Source: Candidatus Poribacteria bacterium
GTDB lineage: Bacteria > Poribacteria > WGA-4E > PCPOR2b
Length of the DNA: 64,000 nt
Reading direction: 5' to 3'
Assembly: GCA_022826645.1 (NCBI GenBank)
Contig: JAJDUM010000097.1
Span: 1-64,000 of the forward strand
Under the pieces are notes generated by a model. The model saw only the letters and a list, made by a program, of their open reading frames with translations, did not search any database and was not told the origin of the DNA. The position numbers and the translations under genes were made by a program. Below, piece after piece: positions 51,545-60,414 of this stretch. Position 1 is the first letter of the stretch. Each line of letters begins with the position of its first letter.

Positions 51545-53274
51545 CAACGGGTGAACCTGCTTTGTCACAGCCAAATTTTTACGCTTATCATAGGGGAGGA
51601 ATGGCAGTACAACACATGCCCGCCTGCGTCTTCAAATCCAATAAAAAGAAAAGGAGCCGTCTCCTGCCGGTTACATATAGACATCGTAACCGTTGGCTTC
51701 AACTCTGCGTTGGGAGTGCGGTACTTTGGCTTCTGTGTATCTCAATTGCCTCGGCTTCCCTTCGTCCGGTGGTTGGTGCAAGAGCGCTCGGTATGAGCGG
51801 CGCGTTCATTAGCAGTGCCGATGACTCAGCGGGAGCCCTCTGGAATCCAGCAGGACTTGCAAGCCTTCGGTACGGCAGTTTGATTTACGACCTGTCCCAG
51901 GGCGCAGTTTCTTTCGGGTATCCGATCCATTATGTGGGAACCCTTGGCTTCAGTGCGTTAGATCTGAATGGGGAAGACCGCTTCTTCCACGACCACCCAA
52001 ACAACCCGGTAGGGACATTCGAACGAGGTTATAATCAATTCTTGCTGTCTTATGCCCGATCCATTGGCAGCCGATTACAGCTTGGCGGCAATCTTGGATA
52101 CAATCGCGTTCCTAACCCTGATAGCCAATGGACGCCAAGTTACGACCTAGGTGCTATTGTAAAACTGCCCCCGCATCTAATCTTGGGTGCAAGATTGATA
52201 GACATATCCGGCGTGACCATTCCAGACCGGGAGGGAAGGCTTCTAAAGCAATTTGATCAGACATTTGCTGTTGGGCTAGCGTGGACCCCCGTTCAGTTGC
52301 TACAGTTTAACAGTGTGTTGGATACATCGTTGTGGCAGCTTAGAGTGGGAGCTGAAGCGGGCGCGCATGGACTTGCCCTCCGGTTGGGCACAGCAGTCGA
52401 CCTCATAGGGAGGCGGCCAGAACCTGACTGGAGTGTAGGATTATCGGTTGATATCTCTGGTAAGCATCTCCACTATGCCTACTTGCGGCAGCCAGACGTG
52501 GCATATAAACATCTTCTCGCCGTTGGTTTGACGTTTGATTTATCCGGCCAGACAGCATCGGGTTCCGTGACTAAAAAGGAAACGCTTACGCAGAGGAATG
52601 GAACTTTAATAGAGACAATGGCAACCTTGACCGAGACGCGGGAACCCTCCGTGAAGCGCGGGACGGCGTCCATGAGGATAGAAACTCCCGTTGCGCAGAA
52701 AAAGCCGGTTCCCGTGAAGGGAGGAGAACAAACTAAAGCAGAGAAGTCCTCCGAACGAGGTGCTAGTGGGAACAGGCAGGTTATCAGCGATGCGAAAGAT
52801 GCGAAATCGCCAACTAAGCGGATTGCTGAGCAGTACGATGTTGAGGTTGAACTCATCCTCGCCTTGGTCAAAAGGGAGTCAACTTTCAACCCTAAAGCAG
52901 TTTCCCGTAATGGTGCCGCTGGACTCTTACAATTAATGCCACCGACAGCGCGGGACCTCGGGCTCAAGGTTCCTTCCTATGCGAACGTAAGAAAACCGAG
53001 GCCAGATCCCAGTATCGACGAACGTTTCCATCCGACTAAAAACCTAAGTGCCGGGGTCAAATATCTGCACGAGATGCTTGAAAGGTATCATGGAGATTAC
53101 AGTCTTGCACTTGCGGCCTATAATGTGGGTCCAGGAAACGTGCGGCAAAACAGAAAACTCTCCCGTTCAGCAGAACGGCACGTGAGTAAAGTCCTTGAAG
53201 GATACTATCAGTACAAGGCGAACGCCGACTTAAAAAACAGGGATCTTCGTAAACTGGATGCCGTTCTTAGGTAA
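51541..53274 (+). CDS. PorV-like outer-membrane barrel fused to a lytic transglycosylase
   Basis: 577 residues from TTG 51541, which overlaps the previous stop; ATGs at 51601 and 51616 are alternatives but sit badly with the GGGGAGGA just before 51601. The order is: a signal helix (about 50-72, LCVGSAVLWLLCISIASA); a PorV/UPF0164-like barrel part (73-335) starting A-R-A-L-G-M-S-G-A-F-x-S-x-A-D-D-S-A-G-A-L-W-N-P-A-G-L; a charged linker (336-420); then an SLT domain (about 420-560) with the catalytic E446 in KRESTFNP, GLLQLMPPTA and LAAYNVGPGNV. So one chain joins an outer-membrane barrel and a peptidoglycan-cutting enzyme. Confidence 0.88.
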   Translation: MTTGEPALSQPNFYAYHRGGMAVQHMPACVFKSNKKKRSRLLPVTYRHRNRWLQLCVGSAVLWLLCISIASASLRPVVGARALGMSGAFISSADDSAGALWNPAGLASLRYGSLIYDLSQGAVSFGYPIHYVGTLGFSALDLNGEDRFFHDHPNNPVGTFERGYNQFLLSYARSIGSRLQLGGNLGYNRVPNPDSQWTPSYDLGAIVKLPPHLILGARLIDISGVTIPDREGRLLKQFDQTFAVGLAWTPVQLLQFNSVLDTSLWQLRVGAEAGAHGLALRLGTAVDLIGRRPEPDWSVGLSVDISGKHLHYAYLRQPDVAYKHLLAVGLTFDLSGQTASGSVTKKETLTQRNGTLIETMATLTETREPSVKRGTASMRIETPVAQKKPVPVKGGEQTKAEKSSERGASGNRQVISDAKDAKSPTKRIAEQYDVEVELILALVKRESTFNPKAVSRNGAAGLLQLMPPTARDLGLKVPSYANVRKPRPDPSIDERFHPTKNLSAGVKYLHEMLERYHGDYSLALAAYNVGPGNVRQNRKLSRSAERHVSKVLEGYYQYKANADLKNRDLRKLDAVLR

Positions 53275-53311
53275 TAGTGGTTAAGCCTATCCCCATAAAA
53301 CCCTCTTCTGC

Positions 53312-54514
53312 TTAAAGCCCCCAATGTTCATCGATATCTTCTTGATATCCGTTGACCTTTCCATCAAGCACATCAGCGATAGTTACGACATCCCCAGAAT
53401 ATCCTGACTCATAGATCGCGATTGAGATGGCTTTGGCTTGCAAACCGGTCCAACCGTCCACTTCCGGTGGACGCCGATTCTGGATTGCGTCGATGAAGTC
53501 GTAGATCTCTAACGCAAAACCGTCCTCCAACCCATGTGGGAAAAGTCGTGCTTCCTCTTCATCGCTTAACGTGTCAAGGTACATCTCGCGGAGTTCCTGC
53601 ATACTGTATTTCGTCCCATCAAGCCTCTCTGCTTCCCCCCGATCTTTAACTGTGAACGGATGAAAGACATCACCATTATCACGGATGACACCTTCAGCAC
53701 CGTGGAAGGCGACATTTAGGTGATTGGCGCACGGTGCAGCAACCGTCCAACTCCATGTTCCGACAACACCGCTCTTGAACGTGATGATCGCTACCCAAGT
53801 ATCTTCATGACAACTGGGTATCTTCCCTTGCTCAGCGTGATTGGCGAACCGTCCATCAATTTGACGGACTTCAGCGTATACCTTTTCGACATCACCGAAG
53901 AAGTAGCGGATCGTGTCCATCATGTGCGCGCCGCTGTCCATCACCATGCCGCCACCACTAAACTCTTTTCCCAACCGCCAATGCCAGTCCCCGATACTTG
54001 CCGGATCGTTCCAAGCTGCAGATTGCGCAAAGAACATTCGGGGTGTCCCGACAATGTTTCCCTCGTTGAGTGCCCATCTGACAGTTCGTTGTCCGGGCGT
54101 CCTGCGACAATTCTCTGCCGTAGCGGTAAGTCGCCCATGGTTCTCCGCAACTTCAATCATCTTCTGGCTTGCCTTGACTGTTACCCCAAACGGTTTTTCC
54201 GTCATTATATCGACGCCCGATTCAAGGCACGGGATGGCGGAGATATGGTGATAGGCATGCGATGTACAGATATCCGCGCCATTCAAATCCTCTGCTTTTA
54301 GCATTTCCTCAACGTCATCGTAAACGCGGGGCAAGGTTCCCTGCAATTCCGCAACCTGTTCGGCGTAATCTTGCGCCGCTTCCTTACGTACATCACACGT
54401 CGCGTCGATTGAAAAGGTGTTAACCCCTTTTTCCACGAGTGCTTGATAGCCTCGCAGATGTGCGTTTGCGATTCCACCACAGCCAATGACTGCTAAACGA
54501 ACTTTATCTGACAC
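53312..54514 (-). CDS. Gfo/Idh/MocA family oxidoreductase
   Basis: 400 residues from GTG 54514, preceded by AGGGGG; an ATG at 54535 adds seven basic residues. VIGCGGIANAH is the NAD loop, TEKPFGVTVKASQKMI contains the EKP Lys, and GGGMVMDSGAHMMDTIRYFFG is the sheet-domain signature with D and H. It oxidises or reduces a sugar derivative. It is on the opposite strand to the EutN operon and only about 50-180 bases away from that promoter. Confidence 0.92.
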   Translation of the reverse strand: MSDKVRLAVIGCGGIANAHLRGYQALVEKGVNTFSIDATCDVRKEAAQDYAEQVAELQGTLPRVYDDVEEMLKAEDLNGADICTSHAYHHISAIPCLESGVDIMTEKPFGVTVKASQKMIEVAENHGRLTATAENCRRTPGQRTVRWALNEGNIVGTPRMFFAQSAAWNDPASIGDWHWRLGKEFSGGGMVMDSGAHMMDTIRYFFGDVEKVYAEVRQIDGRFANHAEQGKIPSCHEDTWVAIITFKSGVVGTWSWTVAAPCANHLNVAFHGAEGVIRDNGDVFHPFTVKDRGEAERLDGTKYSMQELREMYLDTLSDEEEARLFPHGLEDGFALEIYDFIDAIQNRRPPEVDGWTGLQAKAISIAIYESGYSGDVVTIADVLDGKVNGYQEDIDEHWGL

Positions 54515-54563
54515 AGCTTTCCCCCTACGATTCATGCGCCCCTGACAGGCTCGGAATAAAATC

Positions 54564-54592
54564 TTGACTTTTCGATAACTTCAGTTTAATAT
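54564..54592 (+). promoter_or_regulatory. Promoter of the eutN-kinase-regulator operon
   Basis: TTGACT (54564-54569), 17-base spacer, TAATAT (54587-54592), about 100 bases before the EutN start at 54694. Confidence 0.6.
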
Positions 54593-54693
54593 ACCTATAG
54601 TCATATAACTTTGTCAATAAGGTTTTGATGGCGGATTATGCCCCACGCAGTTCGTGTTTCTCGACCCCAAAAACAGACAGGGAACGATTTCGC

Positions 54694-54981
54694 ATGACGG
54701 TTGGAAAAGTTGTGGGAACGGTTGTTGCCACACGCAAAGATGAAAAACTCATTGGTAGTAAGTTACTGATTGTGCAGGATACGGAGTTGGATGGAACGCT
54801 CCTCAGTCGATATACGGTTGCTGTGGATGCTGTTGGTGCGGGTGTCGGCGAGTTGGTGCTCACCGCAGCGGGAAGCTCTGCCCGTCAAACCGATACCACT
54901 AAGAACAAGCCTGTTGATGCGGTGATCATGGCGATTGTCGATTCAATTGAGGTGCATGGGGAGATCCAGTTTCAGAAGTAG
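54694..54981 (+). CDS. EutN/CcmL-type microcompartment vertex protein, solitary
   Basis: 95 residues from the ATG at 54694 (AGGGA upstream), the usual length of the family; the frame opens at 54625. The signature G-K-V-V-G-T-V-V-A-T-R-K-D-E-K-L and then L-L-I-V-Q, VAVDAVGAGVGELVLTAAGSSAR and VDAVIMAIVDSIEVHG is clear. These pentamers cap the vertices of bacterial microcompartments. No BMC-H or BMC-T shell gene, nor a signature enzyme, is in the window, so either they are elsewhere on the chromosome or this copy has another role. The sensor kinase begins within 50 bases on the same strand. Confidence 0.92.
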   Translation: MTVGKVVGTVVATRKDEKLIGSKLLIVQDTELDGTLLSRYTVAVDAVGAGVGELVLTAAGSSARQTDTTKNKPVDAVIMAIVDSIEVHGEIQFQK

Positions 54982-55026
54982 CAGTTGATATGCTTCATTA
55001 GGGGGGCATCAGTTGGTCATATCGAC

Positions 55027-56769
55027 ATGGTTGCAAATTCAACAAATTTACCGCTTAAAATTGAACTAATCAAGCGAATCCGCTGGCTTGTCAATCTCCG
55101 CTGGATTGCCATAACGGGTGTCTTGCTGACTGTAAGCATCGCGAGTTGGGGACTCCATATCATTGACAATCCGACGCCGTTGTATATTATCGCGGCGCTG
55201 ATGACGCTCTACAATTTTGAACCACAAATCTTTCCGAGACATCTTACAGAGAAGCCGCTTACATCAATTCAGCGACATGCCGGTACGCATATTATTTTAG
55301 ATCTGTTCTCTCTGACAGCACTCATCCATTTTAGCGGCGGCGTCGAGAACCCGTTTATTTTTTACTTTATCTTTCATCTCGTTATTGCGAGCATACTCCT
55401 TTCCAAAAAAGTAAGTTACATCCTTGCCACGCTTAACACAATCCTCTTAAGCGCTCTCATTCTCCTTGAGTATTACTACGTTCTGCCTCATTTCCATCTA
55501 CAGAATTTTCTGCCCGAAGCGCTATGGCGCAATCCAATTTACATTTCAAGTGTGCTGTTCGTGTTCACCAGTACCCTGTTTTTCTCCGTCTATTTAGCAA
55601 CATCGATTATGGATACCGCGAGGGCGCGTGAGGCGGAAACCCGTGAGTTGAAAGACAACCTTGAAGAAAAGGTCGTTGAATTGGAGGAGGCGAGAGGGGC
55701 GGTGCTTTTCGAGCGAAACAAACTCACATCAATTATTGAGTGTATGCAAGAGGGCGTAATCTTTGTCGACGATAAGAACCATGTGTCGCTCTTTAATAAA
55801 GCAGGACAGCAGATCCAAAAAGAGCAGTTCGGACTCGATACAGAGGTTATTGCCTTCCCGGAGGCTGACGGGGTTCTCCTACAAATTGCAGAGGATTTAT
55901 CAAAGGGACACACGGTGATTGAACAGCAAAGCCTGCAGATTAAGGACAAATTCTTTGAAAACACTTATGCCGCCGTGCGTGACAGAGATGACAACCACTT
56001 AGGTACGGTTCTGGTTAGCCGTGACGTGACTGATCGGAAACGGATGGAACAGCAGATGGTCCAATCAGAGAAGATGGCGGCGATAGGTGAGTTGGCGTCA
56101 GGGGTTGCACATGAAATCAATAATCCCCTTGATGGTTTACTCAACTGTATCTTTCGGATAAAGCGTGATCCGCAGAACGAGCGACAGACCAAAGAGTACT
56201 TGGGACTAATGGAGGAAGCACTCCGCCGGATTGAATCGACTGTAGGACAGCTTCTCAATTTCTCGCGTCAACGTGATTTGGCGCTTACTGCAGTTTCCCT
56301 CAACGAAGTTGTCACCGAGGTGGTCAGTCTTATCACTTACAGCGCTGATGAAAAAGGTATCCAGATTGAGAAACATTTCCGGGAAGAACTGGACCTAATC
56401 CGGGGAGACAAACACCTGCTGGAACAGGTTGTCCTGAATCTTGCCCTAAACGCGATCGCGGCGATGCCCGATGGCGGAGTGTTGACTTTCACGACCGGGG
56501 AGATCGAATTTGATACGCTACTTGGTAAGACGGCAGCTTTTGTTCAGGTAATGGACACCGGCATTGGCATCCCCAAGCCTGTCCAAGATCGGATTTTCGA
56601 TCCGTTCTATACGACGAAGATCACCGAGAAGGGCACGGGACTTGGACTCTCGGTATCCAACCGCATCGTCAGACAACATGAGGGTGTCATCGAATTCGAC
56701 AGTAAGATTGAGCGGGGGTCTGTGTTCACCGTTAAATTGCCGATTAGAGGAGAGGTGGAAAAGGATTGA
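55027..56769 (+). CDS. Membrane sensor histidine kinase with GGxxNPF motif
   Basis: 580 residues from ATG 55027; a TTG at 54985 in frame is possible. Six hydrophobic segments fill about 15-195. G104-G-V-E-N-P-F110 lies between two of them, as in RegB/PrrB kinases, where this heptapeptide contacts ubiquinone. A short coiled coil (205-235) leads to a PAS domain (about 235-340), then HisKA with H362 (ELASGVAHEINNPLDG), and HATPase_c with LNLALNAIAAM (N box), DTGIGIP (G1) and GTGLGLSVSN (G2). It phosphorylates the next protein and may sense redox state. It ends inside the TTG start of the regulator. Confidence 0.92.
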   Translation: MVANSTNLPLKIELIKRIRWLVNLRWIAITGVLLTVSIASWGLHIIDNPTPLYIIAALMTLYNFEPQIFPRHLTEKPLTSIQRHAGTHIILDLFSLTALIHFSGGVENPFIFYFIFHLVIASILLSKKVSYILATLNTILLSALILLEYYYVLPHFHLQNFLPEALWRNPIYISSVLFVFTSTLFFSVYLATSIMDTARAREAETRELKDNLEEKVVELEEARGAVLFERNKLTSIIECMQEGVIFVDDKNHVSLFNKAGQQIQKEQFGLDTEVIAFPEADGVLLQIAEDLSKGHTVIEQQSLQIKDKFFENTYAAVRDRDDNHLGTVLVSRDVTDRKRMEQQMVQSEKMAAIGELASGVAHEINNPLDGLLNCIFRIKRDPQNERQTKEYLGLMEEALRRIESTVGQLLNFSRQRDLALTAVSLNEVVTEVVSLITYSADEKGIQIEKHFREELDLIRGDKHLLEQVVLNLALNAIAAMPDGGVLTFTTGEIEFDTLLGKTAAFVQVMDTGIGIPKPVQDRIFDPFYTTKITEKGTGLGLSVSNRIVRQHEGVIEFDSKIERGSVFTVKLPIRGEVEKD

Positions 56770-58085
56770 AAGTACTGGTTGTTGACGATGAAAAAATCAA
56801 ACTAATCACACTACGCGACGATTTGCGTGAGGCGAACTACGATACCATTGCGGTCGAGTCTCCAGCGATTGGACTACAGCTTGTACAGAACGAGCATTTC
56901 GATGTTCTTGTCACCGATCTACGGTTACCGAAGATGCACGGAATTGAATTTCTCAAGCGCGTCCAGAGGGAACAGCCTCATATCATTGTAATTGTCATGA
57001 CCGCTTATGCGAGTGTTGAAACTGCTGTAGAAGCGATGAAATTTGGGGCGTACCACTACATCAAGAAACCCTTCTCCAGCGAAGAACTCATTCAGATGTT
57101 GGATAAGCTGAAAATGCTTCACGGCAAAAGCAAACAGCGATCGCAGCTCAAGGTTCCTATGAGAGGACGCTCCCCATACCATCATATTATCGGGAAGAGT
57201 CAAGCGATTCAAGATCTCTTTGACCTGCTCGAAAACATCTCTGATACCCACAGCACGGTGTTAATCTATGGGGAACATGGGACGGGAAAAACGCTCGTTG
57301 CAAAGTCAATTCATTTCAATAACTCGCGTCGATATCAGCCCTTTAGGATCGTGAACTGCTCAAGGGTGCCTATTGAAGCGTTAGATCAGGAGCTATTTGG
57401 AGACACACAGGCGGGAGGCGAGTTCGAGCAGAAGGGAACGCTTTTTCTCAAAGATATTGATGCGCTTCCGGACACACTGCAATTCAAACTTCTACGGGTG
57501 CTGGAAGGACAGCAACTAAGCTTAGACAGAAGCGGACAAAGGAATGATGTGCGACTTATTGCTGCGACGACCAAGAATTTGCGTATGAAGGTCCAGAACG
57601 GAGAATTTCGAGACGATCTCTTCTACCGTCTGAACGTTGTCCCGATTTTTCTGCCGCCATTACGTGAACGGGTCGAAGATATCCCACTCCTAATCAACCA
57701 CTTTTTAGACCTATTCTCACCCGATACGGCCATCCACGTTGCTCCCGAAGCTGTCGAGATGCTCACAACCTATCCTTGGCCCGCCAATGTCCGGGAATTA
57801 GAGAACGTGATCGAGCGACTTGTGACAGTCGGCGATGGTGCGGCGATTACGACCGACGATATTCCGCTTGAGTTGAAGCTGCCTACACAGGTCAGCTTAG
57901 ACGAGACGTTGAGTGAAATCTCCTTCCAAGAGATTATCCGATCGACAGAGCGCGAGCTCATCGGCTGGGCAATGAAAAAGGCAAAGGGGAACAAAACGCA
58001 AGCCGCAAAACTGCTCAAAATGAGACCTTCAACCTTCCGCGATACCCTCGCTAAGTACATTGACCAGATCGAATGGCAGGTGTGA
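56766..58085 (+). CDS. NtrC-like response regulator lacking GAFTGA
   Basis: 439 residues from TTG. The receiver domain (1-120) has D7-D8, the phospho-acceptor D51, T79 and K101. The AAA+ domain (140-370) has Walker A GEHGTGKT (169-176) and F-R-D-D-L-F-Y-R-L-N, but after ELFG (209-212) goes straight to DTQAGGEFEQKGTLFLKD: the GAFTGA loop that touches sigma-54 is gone and the Walker B D-E is K229-D230. A Fis-type HTH ends the chain (KAKGNKTQAAKLLKMRPSTF). So it likely controls sigma-70-type promoters, as TyrR does, and may not hydrolyse ATP. Overlaps the kinase by four bases. Confidence 0.9.
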   Translation: MKVLVVDDEKIKLITLRDDLREANYDTIAVESPAIGLQLVQNEHFDVLVTDLRLPKMHGIEFLKRVQREQPHIIVIVMTAYASVETAVEAMKFGAYHYIKKPFSSEELIQMLDKLKMLHGKSKQRSQLKVPMRGRSPYHHIIGKSQAIQDLFDLLENISDTHSTVLIYGEHGTGKTLVAKSIHFNNSRRYQPFRIVNCSRVPIEALDQELFGDTQAGGEFEQKGTLFLKDIDALPDTLQFKLLRVLEGQQLSLDRSGQRNDVRLIAATTKNLRMKVQNGEFRDDLFYRLNVVPIFLPPLRERVEDIPLLINHFLDLFSPDTAIHVAPEAVEMLTTYPWPANVRELENVIERLVTVGDGAAITTDDIPLELKLPTQVSLDETLSEISFQEIIRSTERELIGWAMKKAKGNKTQAAKLLKMRPSTFRDTLAKYIDQIEWQV

Positions 58086-58675
58086 AGGGGGCAGGGGTAC
58101 AAACCCAGATGAACGCTAAACAGGAACGCGAGCGTCTTCGGACGGAAGCCCTCCACAAACGGGATAGTATCCCACCAAATGTGAGGGATGAACTGAGCCG
58201 ACAGATTGTTGACTGTGCAATCAACTGGGTCAAGACGAACCGAGCCCATACGGTGTTGATTTACCTCAGTATGCGGAGTGAGGTGGAGACCGATGGCTTG
58301 CTTGATTACCTGTTAACTCAGAATAAAATTGCGCTTGCTCCTGTGATGGATATGAAGCGGCGCACCCTTACCCCCTACCGAATCGTAGATGCGAAGAAGG
58401 ATCTTCTCCTTCATCCGTACGGTATGTACCAGCCGAACCGGGAAATCTGCTCTCCTTTCCCTGTAGACCAAATCGATCTGATTTTTGTTCCCGGTGCAGC
58501 TTTTGACCCTCAAGGTTACCGTATCGGATACGGTGCTGGTTTCTATGATCGGTTCCTGCCGCGATGTCCTCAGGCAGTTTGGATCGGGTTGGCTTACGAT
58601 GTGCAGATTGTGGCAGATACCTTTCCGCAGACATGGGATGTTTCCCTCCATCATATCCTCACGGAGAGCTCGTAA
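58073..58675 (+). CDS. 5-formyltetrahydrofolate cyclo-ligase
   Basis: 200 residues (ATG at 58109 is an alternative that skips the first 12). The ATP-site motif is VPGAAFDPQGYRIGYGAGFYDRFL; the N-terminal KQERERLRTEALHKRDSI and the EVETDGLLDYLL part are typical. It turns 5-formyl-THF to methenyl-THF. It overlaps the regulator gene by 13 bases, so it seems to be the fourth gene of the EutN operon. The other C1 enzyme, FolD, is at 36 kb. Confidence 0.93.
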   Translation: MAGVKGAGVQTQMNAKQERERLRTEALHKRDSIPPNVRDELSRQIVDCAINWVKTNRAHTVLIYLSMRSEVETDGLLDYLLTQNKIALAPVMDMKRRTLTPYRIVDAKKDLLLHPYGMYQPNREICSPFPVDQIDLIFVPGAAFDPQGYRIGYGAGFYDRFLPRCPQAVWIGLAYDVQIVADTFPQTWDVSLHHILTESS

Positions 58676-58753
58676 CATCTCTAATTTGTGAGGGGTTCCT
58701 CAAGCGTATCTGCCTCCGTTTTTGCACATTACGCGTTATGTCTGACTTTGCCC

Positions 58754-58781
58754 TTGACACCGGATGCGCCTGTGATATAAT
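58754..58781 (+). promoter_or_regulatory. Promoter of the dcw cluster
   Basis: TTGACA (58754-58759), 16-base spacer, TATAAT (58776-58781): both hexamers are perfect. A small hairpin GCCCC-CATTT-GGGGC starts right after it (58783-58797). Confidence 0.8.
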
Positions 58782-58881
58782 GCCCCCATTTGGGGCGAGC
58801 GGTCTGCAAACTCCCAGATACGTGCAAGAAAGGGGGTAGGCATGATTGTGCGAAACGAAAACTGGGGGGTCTCAGAAAGAG

Positions 58882-59862
58882 ATGAGTGGGGAACACATAC
58901 CTGTCCTGGTCGATGAAGTGATTCAGTTCTTACAACCGAAAAATCACGGTTTTTATGTCGATGGGACGGTTGGGTTAGGCGGGCACGCTGCTGTCATTTT
59001 ACAAGAATCTGCGCCGCATGGCTCCCTCTTGGGCATTGATTTGGATTCAGACGCGCTGGCTATTGCCAAGGAAAGGTTGTCCGAATACAAGGAACGGGTG
59101 ACACTCGTTGGTGGCAATTTTGCTGACTTGGGTCGGCTTTCTCAATTATATCCGGAATCAGAGCAAGCGGAATCGGTGATCTCCCCGGCTGATGGAATTT
59201 TATTTGACTTGGGAGTGTCGTCTTTACAACTCGATACCCCACGCAAAGGGTTTAGTTTCAATCATTCCGGACCCTTAGATATGCGTATGGACGGCAAGCA
59301 ATCGCTATCTGCGGCGTACGTGGTGAACCGCCACCCGGAAGCCACGCTCGCGACGATTTTTACGGAATTTGGTGAAGAACGTTGGGCAAAAAGAATTGCA
59401 CGCCAGATTGTACGCGCTCGAAAACGCAAGTCCATATCAACAACCGCTCAACTGGCTGAAATCGTTTTGGATGCGATTCCTCCCAAATCAACGGGTTGGC
59501 GCATTCATCCCGCGACACGAGTTTTTCAGGCGTTACGGATCTACATTAACGATGAGCTCAAAAACCTTCATTCTGGGATATGTAGTGCTGCTTCTGCTTT
59601 GAAGCCCGGTGGACGCTTATGCATTATTTCTTTCCATTCTCTCGAAGATCGTATTGTTAAAGAGCAGTTCCGCACTCTCTCGCGTGCCTGCGTTTGCCCA
59701 CCGAAAACCCCTATTTGTGTTTGTGAACACACACCTACTCTTGAAATACTGACTAAACGCCCCATCGCTCCAAGTTTCGATGAAACTCGACGCAACCCTC
59801 GATCCCGTAGCGCGAAATTACGGGTTGCAATGAAGATCTACGAATCTAAAACGGCAAATTGA
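58882..59862 (+). CDS. rsmH: 16S rRNA (cytosine1402-N4)-methyltransferase RsmH
   Basis: 326 residues from ATG 58882 (MSGEHIPVLVDEVIQFL, the usual start); the frame opens 36 bases earlier at TTG. Motifs: YVDGTVGLGGHAAVILQ, GIDLDSDALAIA, FDLGVSSLQLDTPRKGFSF, GPLDMRMD, and the end RNPRSRSAKLRVA. It methylates C1402 of 16S rRNA. It begins the dcw cluster; mraZ is not present before it. Confidence 0.96.
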   Translation: MSGEHIPVLVDEVIQFLQPKNHGFYVDGTVGLGGHAAVILQESAPHGSLLGIDLDSDALAIAKERLSEYKERVTLVGGNFADLGRLSQLYPESEQAESVISPADGILFDLGVSSLQLDTPRKGFSFNHSGPLDMRMDGKQSLSAAYVVNRHPEATLATIFTEFGEERWAKRIARQIVRARKRKSISTTAQLAEIVLDAIPPKSTGWRIHPATRVFQALRIYINDELKNLHSGICSAASALKPGGRLCIISFHSLEDRIVKEQFRTLSRACVCPPKTPICVCEHTPTLEILTKRPIAPSFDETRRNPRSRSAKLRVAMKIYESKTAN

Positions 59863-59920
59863 ACGTTTTTTTAACCGAACGGATCGGTTTGCAAAGGAGC
59901 ATTCAGAAACCCTTATAATT

Positions 59921-60214
59921 ATGAAATATCAGAGACCAACTCAGCCAGCAAAATTCCATCCCTTTGCATACCTCGCGCTTGCCGTTTATGTCTGTATCTT
60001 CTTTCTGAGTGCATGGTTTGCGTCAAACCAACACAAGGTTGCGCTGGAAATGCGTGAGGAGTTTGAGCAGCGAAGAGATCAGTTCCACAACGAAATTAAT
60101 AAGCTCAAAATACAGGAAACAAAACTCACTTCGATTGAACGGATTCACGAAATGGCGAAAGATCTGCAGATGGTTCAACCCTCCGAACCAGCCTATGTGC
60201 TGCGCGCTGATTAA
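59921..60214 (+). CDS. FtsL-like division protein
   Basis: 97 residues. Transmembrane helix at 15-34, then a coiled coil (36-80) with heptads of Leu/Ile, and the ending IERIHEMAKDLQMVQPSEP that FtsL proteins share. It would join the FtsQLB complex at the septum. Location between rsmH and ftsI supports this; sequence similarity in this family is low. Confidence 0.75.
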   Translation: MKYQRPTQPAKFHPFAYLALAVYVCIFFLSAWFASNQHKVALEMREEFEQRRDQFHNEINKLKIQETKLTSIERIHEMAKDLQMVQPSEPAYVLRAD

Positions 60215-60414
60215 GATCTATGAACCAAACGCTTAATTGTGCAATCCTTTCACCGCTAGGATATCCTGAAGCGGGTCTTTGGTGTATCCTACGGCGTGAT
60301 TTCTGAACGTAAAGTGTAAGAACTGATATGCTTTGACGTTTCGGGTAAGCAATTCAATCTTTGTGGGGTTCCTCACCAATGTTGCGCACTGTTCCACTTC
60401 TGCAATGACACCCT

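Noticed and set aside
53720-54301. 193-codon frame antisense to the Gfo/Idh gene
   Set aside because: It is opposite a clearly conserved enzyme, and its composition follows from that gene's codon use.
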